Shown: piece after piece, positions 22,437-35,810 of the stretch
Numbering within the stretch: position 1 is the stretch's first letter
Layout of the letters: each line of letters opens with the position of its first letter
From: Tilletiaria anomala UBC 951
Taxonomy: Eukaryota; Basidiomycota; Exobasidiomycetes; Georgefischeriales; Tilletiariaceae
DNA: 64,000 nt
Reading direction: 5' to 3'
Assembly: GCF_000711695.1 (NCBI RefSeq)
Contig: NW_013546955.1
Coordinates: forward strand, 1 to 64,000
The notes under the pieces: model-generated
What the model was told of the DNA's origin: nothing
What the model saw: the letters and a program-made list of their open reading frames with translations, nothing else
Database searches by the model: none
Position numbers and translations under genes: made by a program

Positions 22437-24613
22437 ATGCGCTTCGCAACGGCGCTCCTGTTGCTCAGCAGCCTCGAGGTGGTTGTGGCCCATGTAGGGC
22501 ATCCTGACTGGCAGCTCAAGACGTAAGACGGAGTAGCCCCAATGCCAAGAGTGAGGCATGAGGCTGAAGTAAGAAACGCGCTCTGTGACTTTTCCGCAGG
22601 CCCAAGCACGCCCCAGGTCTCCATGCGTTCCACGCCGCTAAGCAACAAGAAAGCCTTGCCGACAGACGTGCTGATGCGGCCGTGCTTTTGTGGAACGACG
22701 AGGCGCAGCTTACATTCAACGTGAACCCGAAAACCGGTGGTTCTCTGACGGGAAAGTACCCAGCCTACACGTTCACACAACCGCTCGACCACTTCGATCC
22801 AAGCAACAATGTCACTTTTGAACAGCGTTATTGGTTCTCGACCAAGTACTACAAGCCGCCGTCACACCGCAAAGAAGGAGAAAAGACCGTGGTCTACGTT
22901 CTGGACAGTGGGGAGACAAATGCAGAGGGAAGACTGGTGAGCAAGGTGTAGCGAGCGTGCGGGCGAAAACCACTGATGTATCGCCCAAATCTGCAGCCGT
23001 ATCTAGATCATGGCATCCTAGACATTCTGGCCGGAGCGACGGGCGGCATCTCTGTCGTCCTCGAGCACCGCTACTACGGCAAGTCCTACCCGCCACGTAG
23101 CGTCATCTCTCCGCCAGGGCCATACTGGGACAGCGATGCGATGCGCTTTCTGAACAACACGCAGGCACTCGAGGACAGCGCCAACTTTGTCCGCCAGATC
23201 AAGTTCCCCGGTGTTGAAGAGGACCTCACCGGCGGGCCGAACAAGACGAGATGGATCTCGTACGGCGGGAGCTATCCCGGTGCGCGGAGCGCCCACCTGC
23301 GCGTGCTCTATCCAGAATTGTTCACCGGAGCGATTGCTAGCTCGGCGGTTGTGCAGGCAATCGAAGATTATCCAGAGTACATGTACCCTATCGCCCGCGG
23401 AGCCGAAGCTAGCTGTGCGCAGGCGATCCAAGCCGCTGTCGCTGGTTTCGACTCGATTGCGGTCCCGCTCAGTAAGGCCGCACGACACGAGCAGCGGGAC
23501 GCCTTCCTCGAAATCATGGGCACGCCCAACCTGACACACGTCGCCGATCTCGCCAATCTCTGGGCTGCGCCGCTTGGGAGCTTTCAGGCGCTCAACTGGG
23601 ATGCAAGCATCAGCAGCCAACCATTCTGGGACAGCTTTTGCGGCAATATCACCGCTGCCACTGACCGGTCGGCACAGCTCATGCGACAAGGCAACGCACA
23701 CAACCTGTCCCTTCCCAAAGAGACCTACCAGTATGCTGCATTTATTCGCGACAATTTTGCCGACGACTGCTTGCGCGAGACGCAAGGAACGGCACAGGCT
23801 TCCGTGGCGGACCTCTGCTTTGGGACGTATAATTACACTGATGCGAGGTGAGCCATGTTTTACGTTTGCATCTCGCTACCTCTCAGACTGACCACCCTAC
23901 CCTCAAGGCAAACGACAACGCTAAACGCAGGCCATTCTTGGGTGTTCCAGACCTGCCAGACCTGGGGATACTTCCAATCAGCTCCTCCCGAGCCCACCCC
24001 GGGGCATCCTGCGGGGCCTAAACTTGTGCGTCGACGACGACCAGATAGCGATTAGAATTGCCTAACGCTGACAGGCCGACTTTGTTGCAGATCTCCTCCC
24101 TCATCGATCACAACTACTCGACGGAAGTCTGCCGCCAAGGCTACCTGCCCGGCAAGCACTACAACCTTCCTGCGCATCCTAACATCTCTGAGGTGAACGC
24201 GCTCGGTGGCTTTGCCCTATCCACCACCAATCTGGCTCTTATCGACGGCCAATGTAAGTGTGCCTCGGTGCTCGGTATGGCTAGAATGGCAGCGTCGCTG
24301 AAACCACTTCATATCTCTCCCCGTAGATGATCCATGGAGGCCTGCCTGCGCGCACTCGGAAGAATACGCGTTCGGAGGCGCGCGATCTGATACGCTCGAG
24401 CGCCCCTTTAAGCTGATTCCCGACTGCTGGCATCACTGTGAGCGCGCCAGCGTCTTCCTACCCTCGCGCGATTCTGATACTCCTTCTCGCACGCTCTGTT
24501 CAGGTGATGAGAACTCTCTGCCAGTGGCGCAGCGCGACAATGAGCCACCGCGCATCAAAGCGATTCACCAAGAGCAAGTGGAATTCGTCAAACACTGGCT
24601 GCACATGCCTTGA
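22437..24613 (+). CDS. Secreted S28 serine peptidase (prolyl carboxypeptidase-like)
   Basis: Seven exons fit phase: 22437-22522, 22600-22936, 22997-23847, 23908-24025, 24091-24253, 24327-24437 and 24504-24613, giving 591 residues. A signal peptide (MRFATALLLLSSLEVVVA) leads to YTFTQPLDHFDPSN, the N-terminal hallmark of family S28. The nucleophile serine is in WISYGGSYPGARSA, preceded by LEHRYYGKSYP. The Asp of the triad is probably in IDGQYDPWR; the His lies near DCWHHCDE. HSWVFQTCQTWGYFQSAPP is a further conserved block. Members cleave after proline in acid conditions outside the cell or in vacuoles. The acceptor of exon 4 (AAG at 23905-23907) is the least certain boundary. The gene converges closely with FMP27. 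Confidence 0.9.
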
Positions 24614-24623
24614 TGCCTATGTG

Positions 24624-27600
24624 CTACATGGATGGGGAAATAGCATCTGCATCGCGCACCCCGCTATCATCTTTCAATTTGCTCCGGCGAAGCATGCTTG
24701 TCAGACGCATGCGCGGCTTGTGTTCTTGCACCTGAATGCTTTCATATGTGCTGTTAAGTCCGGACGACGAAGTCGTCGACTGTGATGCGGAGGTCTGTGA
24801 CGTGAGGGAAGCCACGTCCGTGGCATTGTCTTCCTCCCCGTGACTGCCCTCGTCCTCCGCTCCATCAGGCTGCTGCACGTCATTTTGCTCGACAAAGTCG
24901 GCCATTCTCACTTTTGTGGATTGCTGTTGCCGCCTGATCTTGTCTCGCAAGGCCAATTTTGCCGATATGCGCCGAGGTCGCGTGGTCAAGAAGCCTTTGA
25001 TGAGCGTTGTCCGTTGGCTCCAAGCCGCGCGGAGCACGTTGCGTTTGAAGCTATTTGCGAGGTCTTCATACGCCCAGGTGCGGTTGCGGCACTCGAAAGA
25101 GGGAGACTTGAAGACCAGGTCGTAGAGGTCGGTGAGCGATTTGCGCTTGTCGCCCTTGTACGACAGACAAAAGACAGTCTGAGACACCTTCACATACACA
25201 AAAGTCTTGTTTGCTGCAGCCCTCTTCCTCATCTCCACTGCGTGTCGAAACGCGATGACATTGCTTTCATCCCGGACGATCTTGCCAATATCCTCGCTCG
25301 GGACGTCTGCTGAAGGTTTTTCGGGTTTTTTGCGCCCTTGGCCGGGAGGAGACGAGGCCCGCGAAGCGGTGCGACTCAGTTGCAACTTCTGCGGCGGTCG
25401 ACCCCTGCTTGCGCTATCCGACTCGCTCTGGAAGGAGCTTTTCCGGGACATTTCAGCCGAGTCAGCGGTCTGATGTTTCGAAGCCTTGAGCAATGTTTGC
25501 TTGTGCAGACTCTGATGACCACCGGATCGATCGGTAGCTCCAAGCTTGGGCGAAGTCTGCACATCCTCTCCGGACAGTTGCACCCCCCGCTGCCGCTTTT
25601 CACGCTCCCGCCGATTGCCAAAGATGTAGTTCATTATCTCACGGCCCACCGCAATTTCGATTTGCACGCGAAGTGGGTGGACGTTGAGCTCGAAGCGATC
25701 GATGATGGAGATGCCGCCGACAGGGGCGAGGACAGACCAGGCGGCATTCAGAATACGACCTTGCTTTACCATAAAGTGGTCTTGCGCCTTGGTGTACTTT
25801 GCAATGATGCTTGAGAACAGCGCATCTGGCCGAGAATTGCGCGCATGCAAGTCCACAATCGACAATGTGTTGGCGGTCGAATTGTCTGCCTTGCTCAACC
25901 ACGTGAAGCTCGTTCCGTGGATGGCAAGCTCCGCCAGCGCATTTGGTGAATCTGCTGAATCCATATGCCACGCAATATCTTCGGCTGACGCCTCAAGTCG
26001 CAGGGCAGACTTTTTGTCCTTGTCTGGCCCAGCTCGTTGATCCTGCGCCACGGTAATCGCCTCCATGAACAGAGACAATTCATTCTGCAGGTTCGTCAGC
26101 TCTGCATAGATTGCGGCGTCATCTGCCTTGCCTGCGTCATTCAGTTCTGAATAGTGGCGCTCGTATTGGTGATGGAGATCCTCGGCCTGTCGGATACGCA
26201 TTTGCAGGGCATCCACCATGCTCGCGAGGCCATCTGCATCGCGAAAGTTGTACGCGAAGAGGATCGTCTCTAAGTGCTTAGCGTGTTCTCTGTGCGCTGG
26301 GTCCCGGTACAGCAGCAGGTCCGTGACAATGTTGTATAGTGCAGCATACTGCTCCGAGTCGGCATGTATCGAGAAACGAGGACAGTGGATGCGAATGAGA
26401 TCCATATTGTGCCGGAGATGGTCTTGCGTCATTGGCAAATCGCTACCTCCCTGCGTACACTGCCGTGAGGCGTCCCGGAGTCGTAGCTGTGCAGAAACGA
26501 GGTATCAGCTCGGCTGTCGACAGGAGGGACAGCGCGAGGTACCCACTCACCTTGTTAAACTTATCGTATTGCACAGCGCAATCGGTGCGCGGCATGATCC
26601 GCCGGAAGGCATCGTCTCTTTGATCTTCCGCTAACAGCACTTCTAGTGGCAGAGTCAGAAAGCCACTTGTCGGCGTTGCATCCCTGGGGTGCCAGCATTC
26701 GACCTTGTCGAAAGATAAAAAGTTGCGGTTCATCACTTTCTCGTTGACGTCGTCCTCGTCCACGCCGGTATCGCGCACGAAATAATTTGTCAGATGAGTT
26801 CGCATAGCGCTAACGATTGCGCACGAAGAGTCATCCAGCTCGCTCCGGAGAACAATCTGAGGATTGATCAGAACGCAAATGTTGCTTTTGCGAACCTCAA
26901 AGTCGTCGCGAATACCAGCATGCGCATCGCTCAGCATCGGTTTGGTTATCAGAGCAGAGTCAGAATCAGCCTTAGAAAGGCTCTTTTCCACATTGATGTA
27001 CTGCATAGTATCCCTCAGGAGAGAACGGAGCAAGTTGATTCCTCGGTCGTCTTCCGAAGAGGACGACACCGAGGGGGCGTTGTCCGCAGTTTCTCGCATA
27101 TCCGTGTCAACGCTGCTTTGGTCATCACGCGCTGATTCGGATTCAAAAAGAGACAAATCGAGTTCGCGGACCGACCGCAGCGCCTTTGCGGTCATCGAAT
27201 GGACGTAGCCTCGCCGTGACCTGTTGCTCAAGTAGTATTTGAGCAGAATATCTCGAGTTCCATCGCTGAGGAACATGACCGGGCTGTGAATCAAGTACCG
27301 GTTGTTGAATTGGACCCATTCGGCTTGCATCTCAAGAATCTCATTTTGCATTCGTTCGTCGTTGAACCACAGACCAGAAAAACTGGCCTTGTGCCCTCCG
27401 TGGGAGCGTTTTAGCCTGTCCGCAAAATGTGAACCAGTCGGATTGGCGCTTTCCGCTGAAGCATGATGCCCTTCATCCAAAGATCGTAACAGCTCGCTGT
27501 ACGAGCTCAAAAGGGCTATCTTCGCCTTGTACTCCTGCGAGCAGCGCGCGTCAGCCTTTGAGAGCGGGGTGCGGTGCGCCCGGAGGACATACCTCGGAAT

Positions 27601-30600
27601 CTAGCGGCTGTCCTCTTTTTGTTGCGTGGTCCTTGAGCTGATCCATACGCTGCCGGGCAAGCTCACTCTGTACCAAGTTGGAAGCTGTGAGTGGTGTCAT
27701 GCCTGGCGTCAGGTGACCGTTCCAATTAGCCTTACCGCATGGACTTACACTCTGCCTCTCCAATGGAGCAAGTGTGACTATCTTCATCACCGAATTTGCT
27801 TTCAGCCAGGGGCGTGAGCGACGCATCGTGGGGGTCTTGGCTGTCAGCCACACTGCCTTCATCCTCATCGAACTCGCGATGCGTACGTAGCTTGCGGTGG
27901 TAGTTGAAGCGTGGGCAATCGAGGACGGTCGCAGCGCGCATCCGTGTCGCTTTCCACCGTCGGCCGCTGCCGACTGTCACCCCGAGCTCGACAAAGTCAT
28001 TCTTGTCATACCACTGGTCTGAGGCCTCACCGGCTGCACCTCTTCTGAGAAAAGCGTCCGTTGGCGATTCATCATCGTTGAACGTGTCTCCCTCGTCGGT
28101 AGCCGGCGCGCTTTCGTCCTGCATCTCGGCGCAAACGACTCGCAATTCAAACTTGCTCAAATCGACTTCCGCTTCGTTGATGGGCTTGTGCAAAACCTTC
28201 TTCGTATCGCTGAAGGCCTTGCGTTGGAGGACAACTTCTTGCTGCCTCTGATGGAGATCCATGTTGAAGCGCTGTGTGCTTGCCTTGAGGCCGAGGTACA
28301 ACGCAGTGGAACTTCGGTACTTTTCGGGGGAATGTTGCAGATAGATGTGACTGAACGACAGAGGCGACAGATCTAACCGATACTTGATTGTGGCCAGATG
28401 AAAGCCAAACTTCGGTGACCGCGGAGAAGCGTCGGGAAAGATCGGACCCTGACGGACTGGCAAGCTGAGAGCGCTGTTGAACAGCCGGATCCACGACCAA
28501 AAGTGGGCTGACGTCAGTGGCGTGACGTGCAAGCTGTTTGAGGCTGGTGTCTGGCTGTCTTGACTTGATGAGCGCACAGAAAGGGAAAAGTGGATGTGAT
28601 CATGACGCCAACCCGCGAAAGAATCTCTCTGCGAGGAGAGGATGCATAATTTGCTTAGTCGTGCCCTCTAAGGATGCGCTTGGTGCCTTACCTTTTCTTG
28701 ATCCGCTAGGGATGCAAAGTATTCGCGAGTCTTGGTGATGACCTTCCAGTGTGAGATGCGATCGAAGAACCTACACTTGCGATGGAAGGGGGTGCCCGAG
28801 CACTTGGTCGCCTGTTTGCAATCATGGTCGTTGCAGGTCCGTTCTAACACAATGCCGGCTCCCCACTTGACACCACCATATAAGTGGGCCACGACTTTTT
28901 GGAATTGCGGATCATAGCGCTGCTCTCCGAGCAACGTCTCCGCTGGTCGAGCCGCTGACATGGAAGTTCCAAAATCGTCATGTCCACCCAAGCCATATTG
29001 AGACACCTCTCGAGATCGGACTTGGACGTTAGGGATTGCGAGGGCATACTCGCGAGAACGGATCTGGATCACCTCTCGTTCAGCATTTTGATGGCCGACT
29101 TGCACACTAACGTGGTCCTTCCAGCACTGGAAGAAGAGGTGACGTTATCAGCCTGGCAGCGAACAATTTCCATATCAGCGGGGCGACTCAATGCGCACCT
29201 TGACCCATCCAGCACCGTCGCCGTGAATTTTGTACGGATCGCGACTTCCTTTCAGATACAGATGCAGGGCGCCTTCCGGTATAAAATCTAGCTCGACTGT
29301 GCCGTGCAAGATCAATGGGAGTTTGTCCCAGAACCCAATCTTTGGAGATGGATCTTGAGGCGGGGTGGTGATTCCATCGAACACTCGAATAACATCAGAG
29401 AGAGCGGGCTGAATCGATTGGCCCCAACAGAGCCGGACAGGTCGAGGGGTGTGAATTTCGATCTTCGGGTCGCCAAATATCTTTGTCGGCATCGCGACCT
29501 TCGGTACCTGAATGATGTACTTTCCATCGCAAGCTGTGTCGCAGATGTCGTGCACCAGGCATGTTGGTATGTGCCGTGTTGATTCCGGGCCGCCCATCTG
29601 CTCGACGATGCACAGATCGGTGGAAAGCAGCAATGCCTTCTGCTTCTGCGTTCCGCTGCTTTCATCTGGAGCCACGTGCAGTACAGGGATAGGATAGTCC
29701 CTGATGTTGATGCGCCACTCGGCCATCTGCCACTGCAGGTGCATCGGGATGAAGATGGAAAAGTCAAATCCATCGGGGATGGATTCGCCGTGTGCGTTGA
29801 TGAAATCACGAGCCGAGTCGACTCCGTAGTTTGGCCGCTGGATTTCTACGAGGATGTGGGCCATGGCTGAACGAAAAAGGGGAGCGACCGACGGCCGATT
29901 TCGCATGTTGATGGGCCAGCCCCGATCCTTGGGCTGCAGAGAGAAGCGTCCGAGCACCCTTTTGGCGATCGCTTCTTCTCGCCTCTCTTGAGCGGCACGC
30001 GCATTGTCTACCCTTCGGATCCAGGATGCGCTATCGAAGGCATCGAGGCGCTGGTGCGCATCTGCAATCAAGTCTGTGTTGACGTACGCACGCTCCCGCG
30101 CCGAGTTGCCTACATCGCTGTCGTCGTCAGAATCGACCTCTGATGTGCTCTCAGCAGCGGACCAGCCGTTTACGTTGGGTGTGCTTGAGGGCCAGTTATT
30201 CCTCTTTGCACCTTGCTTGCGCATCGCATCAGACATCTTCTGTGCAAAGGCGCTCTGTCGTTCTAAGCGTGCACGCGCTTCGTCTCGGCCGACACGCCAG
30301 ATGAGACCGAGTCTGGTCTCCATAGGGTCGTCCTCCGCTTCCAACACGAGGATTCTGAGCTCGACGGAGAGCAGCGGCAGGCTTTGCGCGGACATCGGTC
30401 GCAGAGGGTTGATCGCTGATGGTTCGTGACCCAGTAGGAACTCGTGCATGAGTTGTTTCGTCGCCTTCAGAGCTACGCTAGTGCCTTCGATGATCTCGTG
30501 CGTACTGTAGTTGAAAGGCACATTGAGCACCAGGCTATCTCCCGCGAGCGCCACATCCGGTAGCCCTGATGACGGCTGCGGCTTGATGTCAATGGTGACG

Positions 30601-33600
30601 CCGCGGAAGATGGCCACTCGACTCCATTGGTCGTGCTTATCTCCGTTTTCGAGCACGTCCTTGCGCAAGACCGCTCCGACAAGCGTCTCGAATCCAACTG
30701 ACGCGACCCGCTCCGCTGAGAGTTGAATCTGCAGCCTCTTGAGACCAAGAAAGAGATGAACGCCTTCTGGTAAGCTGATGGGCACCTCTACGCGCTGAAA
30801 GGTAATGTCAAAGTTGAGAACAAGGGTTGCAGAAGATGGAGCAGGCCTAGCAGGAGGTACTTTCCTCTTCCAAGTCGAGCCCAGGGCGCGCCGCACGCAC
30901 CCAGCGGTGTGCATCAGCAGGTACGTGTTTGCTAACTCCACGGCCAACATGACTGCTTTGGGATGCTCAGCGGTGATAGAGACCTGCTCGACATTCGTCT
31001 GCTTGCAGTCCGGAAGGACCCTCGCTCTGATCTTGGATTCGGGGACGCGTAAAAGACAATGGCCTTCGGGCAGGGAAGGGAGTTCGCTCTCGTCGAATGA
31101 CCCAACGAACGCCTGCTGGCGCTTCTCGCGGTTCGACATGACGGCTTTCGGATCGATGGCGAGAAGTCGGAGATTGTCAATGTCCACCCTGGTGACGACC
31201 GCGAGCCCTGCCTTGACAGCCAGTGCGCCGGCCATCAGCGGCGCATCCTCCGGAAGCTCGAGTGCGCTCCGCGCACCCCACATCTCGCCGTGCGGCAGGA
31301 CGTGCGTGGAGCGTCGACGGTGTGCATAGTCGATCGAGAGACACTTCATCTTCAGCTTTACCCCCGCCAGGGATGACATGTCGCGGTGAGCGTCGATGTT
31401 GGCCAAATCGATGTCCAGATCACTAAAGCTGATGTTGGCAAATGCGTCTGCTGGCAGCTTGTCAAGCAGGCCTTTGCGCATGCTCGATGGTTGCAGTGTA
31501 TCAGCTTTGACATCCGCACTGTCGGCTACTACTGTTGCTTGCACCGCTGAGCCTCGTGCAGCCGTGCTGGTAGAGTTGACGATCTTCTCGAGCGCATTCC
31601 ACATGGCCGGTCCGCGAATTGAGACTCTGAGGCCATCGACAATAAAAGAAGTTTCAGACTTCTTGTCCTGGCGTCCTAATCGTTGGTGGCGCGCAGCCAG
31701 CACCTCGGTCGGGACGTCCAGGGAGCCAAAAGTGGACAGCTGCACCAATCGAAGCTTGCCGATGGGCAAGGTCTTCTGCGTCTCGGTGGCCTGCCGCGTT
31801 TGAAGCACAACAGCACTGTTGAGAATGTGAATATTCCCAGAAAGGACGTACTTATAGATTGGTACAGGCGTCGGATCGACGGAAGCAGTATTGCTTCGCA
31901 CTATCGAGCGCCGACGCGGTCTGGCGCCGCTTTCTGCCCCTGCGCCACCGTAGTTACCCTCGTTATGAGGGAGTGCGGGAGAGACAGCCCACTGTGTGCG
32001 AGCGACTGGTCTGCAGTTCCGGTCCCACTCCAGCTGATTTTTGTCGTACTCCTTCCAAGCCGCTCGGCGCGCAGCATCGGTGCGCACGACATGCGCATCC
32101 TGGTAGGCGGTGTGAAGTGCAGCGTCGATGCTCGGGATCGTCAGCACCAGTGCCGAACGCTCTTTGTCGTGATCATTTCCTACATCGAGCTTGGCCGTCG
32201 CGTGGCCCAAGTGGAATCCAAAGTGCACCTTTGGAAGCGAAAAGGTGGATGATGACGGCGGCGACGTCGGCAGAGCGGCGGGGATGGAATGCCTGGCATC
32301 CCGACCAAAGCCTGCGCTATTCTTGTCCTTGCGCAGGAGATCGAGCAACGAGGCAGAAGCAGCAAGGGCGACGTGCTGGATTGTGGTGCTGAAGTAGATG
32401 GCGCTCTCGTTCGGATTACCCGCCAGCACCGTCTGTGCGGCGGGCGGGGCGCAGATGCTGTAGCGGATGCTGGGACACAGGCCAAAAGGCGTCCAAGTCG
32501 AAAGAACTTGCAGCTCGATTCGGTCGATGCTGCAGGCCCGGAGGCTCTTCAGCGAGCCACCTGCCTGTCGCACATCGACGTAAACCTTCCCCATGGACGC
32601 TGCGACGTGCAGGATCCTCCTCGGCTCCAGCCGGACGTCCTTGTGCGCTGGCGTCATTGAGGACGGGACGGGACTGAGCGGTCTGCGGATGCGGTCGTGC
32701 AGTGAAGACCGCAGCGTCTTCTTGCTCGCCGCTGCTGATGCTGATGTTGCCAATGACACTTCTGTGGCAACCGCAACAGCTTCTCCTGGTCCTCCGGCGT
32801 TCTTACTGTTGTTGGCAGGCACGCTCGGCGTGATGGTGTTGAGCCAGCGTTTGCAGAGCGGGTTCTGCGGCTGCGCTGAGGAGAAGGAGAAGCTTACATG
32901 CTCGATAGCGGCTTCGCAAGTCCACGTCTTGCTGTCTGCATTGGTGGACGCGTACGCACACCTGACGCGTTCGATCGTCAAGCCCAGGCTGCCGACTGCA
33001 GCAATCAGAGCTCGGGCTGTACTCGCTTGTTTGGATGCTGAACCTGAGGCGTGCCTTTTTCGGTCGGGTAATTCGTTTAGCGATACATACATCTGTAGCA
33101 ACAATAGATACTGACTCACGCCTCTTGGTTCATGTGCCGGCGCGCTTGTTCCATCCGGCCCCCTCTGTGGTTCTGCGCGAGTTGCTCCAGCGCATTGCCG
33201 CCAAGCACGCACTCCGAGATCCTGCCCCGCGCACTAAACGCGCGGTGCGCTTTGAGGTGGAAGAAGTTGGGTCCCAGTAGCACGTCGACCTCGATCTGGC
33301 TCGGCAGCGGTGCGAAAAGAAGGCGGCTGTACGTGGCGATGCGTACGTGCTCACCTTTTCCCTGGAACCACGACGTGACGGGCGTGGCGCAGAAGCTGCC
33401 GCTCTCCGTCGTCTCCTTGTCCGCCCAAGTGGACCACGTGTCGTCCCACGTGCTGCTGTGGTCGTGAGCGTCATCTTCGCTGATGCTCCAGCACGGCTCC
33501 GAAGCGCCCACATCTGTCCGATGTTGCTCTTTCGGCTGCAGATCGGCCAGCGCCGATACGGCGCGGAAGGCCTGCACGCCTTGCCACTCGAGCATGATCG

Positions 33601-34714
33601 TGGCCTTTCCCTCGGGCAGCCCCGACGCGAGGAAGAGCACAACGCCTTTCGCGCCGGACCCGACGCGGTTCGGCATGCCGTACAGCATGCCGGCGAGTGA
33701 GCGATACGACCGCGCATCGTCCCCCGCCGCTGGGGTGTCATGCGACTCGTCGAGCGAGGTGCTACGGGAGGTGCTGTACGCATTCTCAGAGGCGCTTCGG
33801 CTGCGTGCGCGCCGACGTTGCGCAGCGGCTGCAGAAGCAGTGCCGACGCCGGACTGGGCTCGCATGCTGACCTGAAAGCCGGCGCGAACCTCTGCAACAC
33901 GGAGGACGACGTCCTGCGCTTCGAGGTAAACCTCGACGCGGTCCATTTGTACATCGACGACGCGTGTCAGTACGGGCAGCGCGGAAGCGCAGACGTAGAG
34001 CAGGGGCCGCGCCATGCGGATCAGGTAGCCTTGCAAGCCGCTGATTCGCGAGATCGATCGTCCCTCCTTACTATCCGTGGAGGCGCTTTCTGCTCGGCGC
34101 TTAGCTCGAAGAAGACCCTCGCGCCCACCGCCACAGCGTTCGGCGCCCGAATCCACGTCATCTTGCAGCGCCGCATTCTGCGCCGCATCACCTCCATCCC
34201 CATCCGCCTCTGCGGGCAGCTGAAGGCCGACGCCTTTGAGATGTAGCGTGAACCATGCTTTCGGGAATGGTCTGCCTGTGCGCTGCTTCCTGCCTCGAAG
34301 AGCGGCGGTGGAAGCAATCGAGCCGCTGAATGTGAGGTAGATTTGCTGAATGCGTAAAGAGTAGCCTCGCGTGTTCCTTCTGCCCTTCTTCGTTCCGCTG
34401 GAGTTTGCGGCGCCTGCTACACCAAAGTCTCCAGCTGGACGAAAGTGCAGACCGCGTATGCCACGGGTGCCGAGCGCATGTACGTGCAGCCGGTCGCGCA
34501 AGAGGAATCGTACGCTGCGGAGGAGGATCCAGCGGAAGAGGGCGAGCGAGAGGAGGAGGATGAAGATAAGGGTGACAATGTCGCGTGAGAGCGAGCGTGA
34601 ATGCGGCCGTGGCGACGAGATCAGAGGAGACGGAGATGACGGCGACGTGCTTTCTCCGAGCGGTGTGCCCGAAATGGTCCCCCCCCCCGACACATACTCG
34701 ATCGCTGATGCCAT
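24624..34714 (-). CDS. FMP27: FMP27/BLTP2-type bridge-like lipid transfer protein (SABRE/Hobbit family)
   Basis: A 10-kb gene of at least seven exons (34714-33120, about 33004-29199, about 29108-28692, about 28565-27750, about 27690-27590, about 27535-26551, 26486-24624), encoding roughly 3,100-3,200 residues. An N-terminal membrane helix (LIFILLLSLALFRWILL) anchors it, as in proteins that bridge ER and plasma membrane through a long hydrophobic groove. The Apt1/FMP27 GFWDK block is present (GFWDKLPLILHGTVELDF, then LHLYLKGSRDPYKIHG), as are SAHFWSWIRLFNSALSLP, CAVQYDKFNK joined to LRLRDASRQC, and VGREIMNYIFGNRRER near the end. The splice joining YDKFNK to LRLRD keeps phase. The start of exon 2 is uncertain. 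Tail to tail with the S28 gene at only 10 bp between stops. Confidence 0.92.
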
Positions 34715-35810
34715 TGCCTCCGGTGAAGCAGCAAGGCCGCAAAGGTGCCTCCGCAGCTGGCACGCTTCGGCCGCCAGACCGGGACTCGTGCTACAGGAGG
34801 TTGCCGGGCACGTCGACGTGGCTGCAGCTCCGGCGTTGAGTTAAAGGCGATTCAAAAGGGCATTCCGGCCATCGGATGACGAGCTGTATCCGTAAAGGAG
34901 ATGCGTCGCCTCCAGAAGATAGCTCGAGCATCAGCATTCAACATCCTCCTGATCAGCATCGACAACCCATGGTGGTAGGTGTGCCTAACGTGGGCCCGCG
35001 ACATCCATCCCTCCGTCCTCCTCTTTTATCGGTTTCGGTGCAAAGCATTCTTTTTTATTTTTTGGATCCACGTGTGGCGCGTTAAGGGGGAGTCCCCTCG
35101 GTTCGAGTTCGGTTGCCAGTGCGAGCGCGACCCCTGCTGGCTGTTGGCCTTGTTAGAGGCTCTCACCGCCTGGACATGGTGAGGTGATGGAGGATGCCAT
35201 CTCTGGTCATCGCAGGCCCAGTCCTGATCAGATCAGGGGGCGACATACTTGATACTGTACGATGAACCAGAGGTTTCTCGTTGCTGCTGTTCGGGCTCTC
35301 GTCAGAGAACCTGCCACGCATTCCCCTGCATCTGCTTATTCCCACACCCTTCGGGCTCGCACATACATAGAGCAAAGACCCAGATCTGCGACCTCGGAGA
35401 GGGTCCAACTTCGAGGGTGTAGCTACTATACATACACACAGCCTGACTGAGAAACCAGAGCGGACCTGTCGAGCAACTTGCAACTCACACGGCGGCGTAC
35501 ATACGTCCAAGCACAACCTCCCGAACCGCCTGCTGGCCGATCCTAGGGGGAGCAGGCTCCTCCTCTACCTCCATTCTACCTCTCTTTTTTTCTGCCTGCA
35601 CCTGCGGAAGGAACAACAAGACCAGATACACAGGGTTTCACTGCCGCAGCGACTTAGGCAGGCGCCGAGACAGGACGACACAGACTAGGCGATGTGTGCA
35701 TGAGCCAGCGCTGTCCGCGTCTCGGTCAGCGAACAGGCAAAGCAGCTGAAGCAGCAGCAGGAGCGCACCCACGCAGCATCAGAGCCGACGACGGCACAGA
35801 GACAGCCACG
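34715..35810. other. Divergent promoter region of FMP27 and the Rap-like GTPase
   Basis: No gene recognised. The part near 35530-35690 is pyrimidine-rich and probably the 5' UTR/promoter of the GTPase gene. A TTCGAGTTC box at 35102 looks tRNA-like but has no matching stem. Confidence 0.5.

Noticed and set aside
35085-35160. TTCGAGTTC box suggesting a tRNA T-loop
   Set aside because: Flanking bases cannot form a T-stem or acceptor stem.
35694-35810. In-frame N-terminal extension of the Rap-like GTPase
   Set aside because: Low-complexity sequence absent from the family; the ATG at 35811 gives the canonical start.
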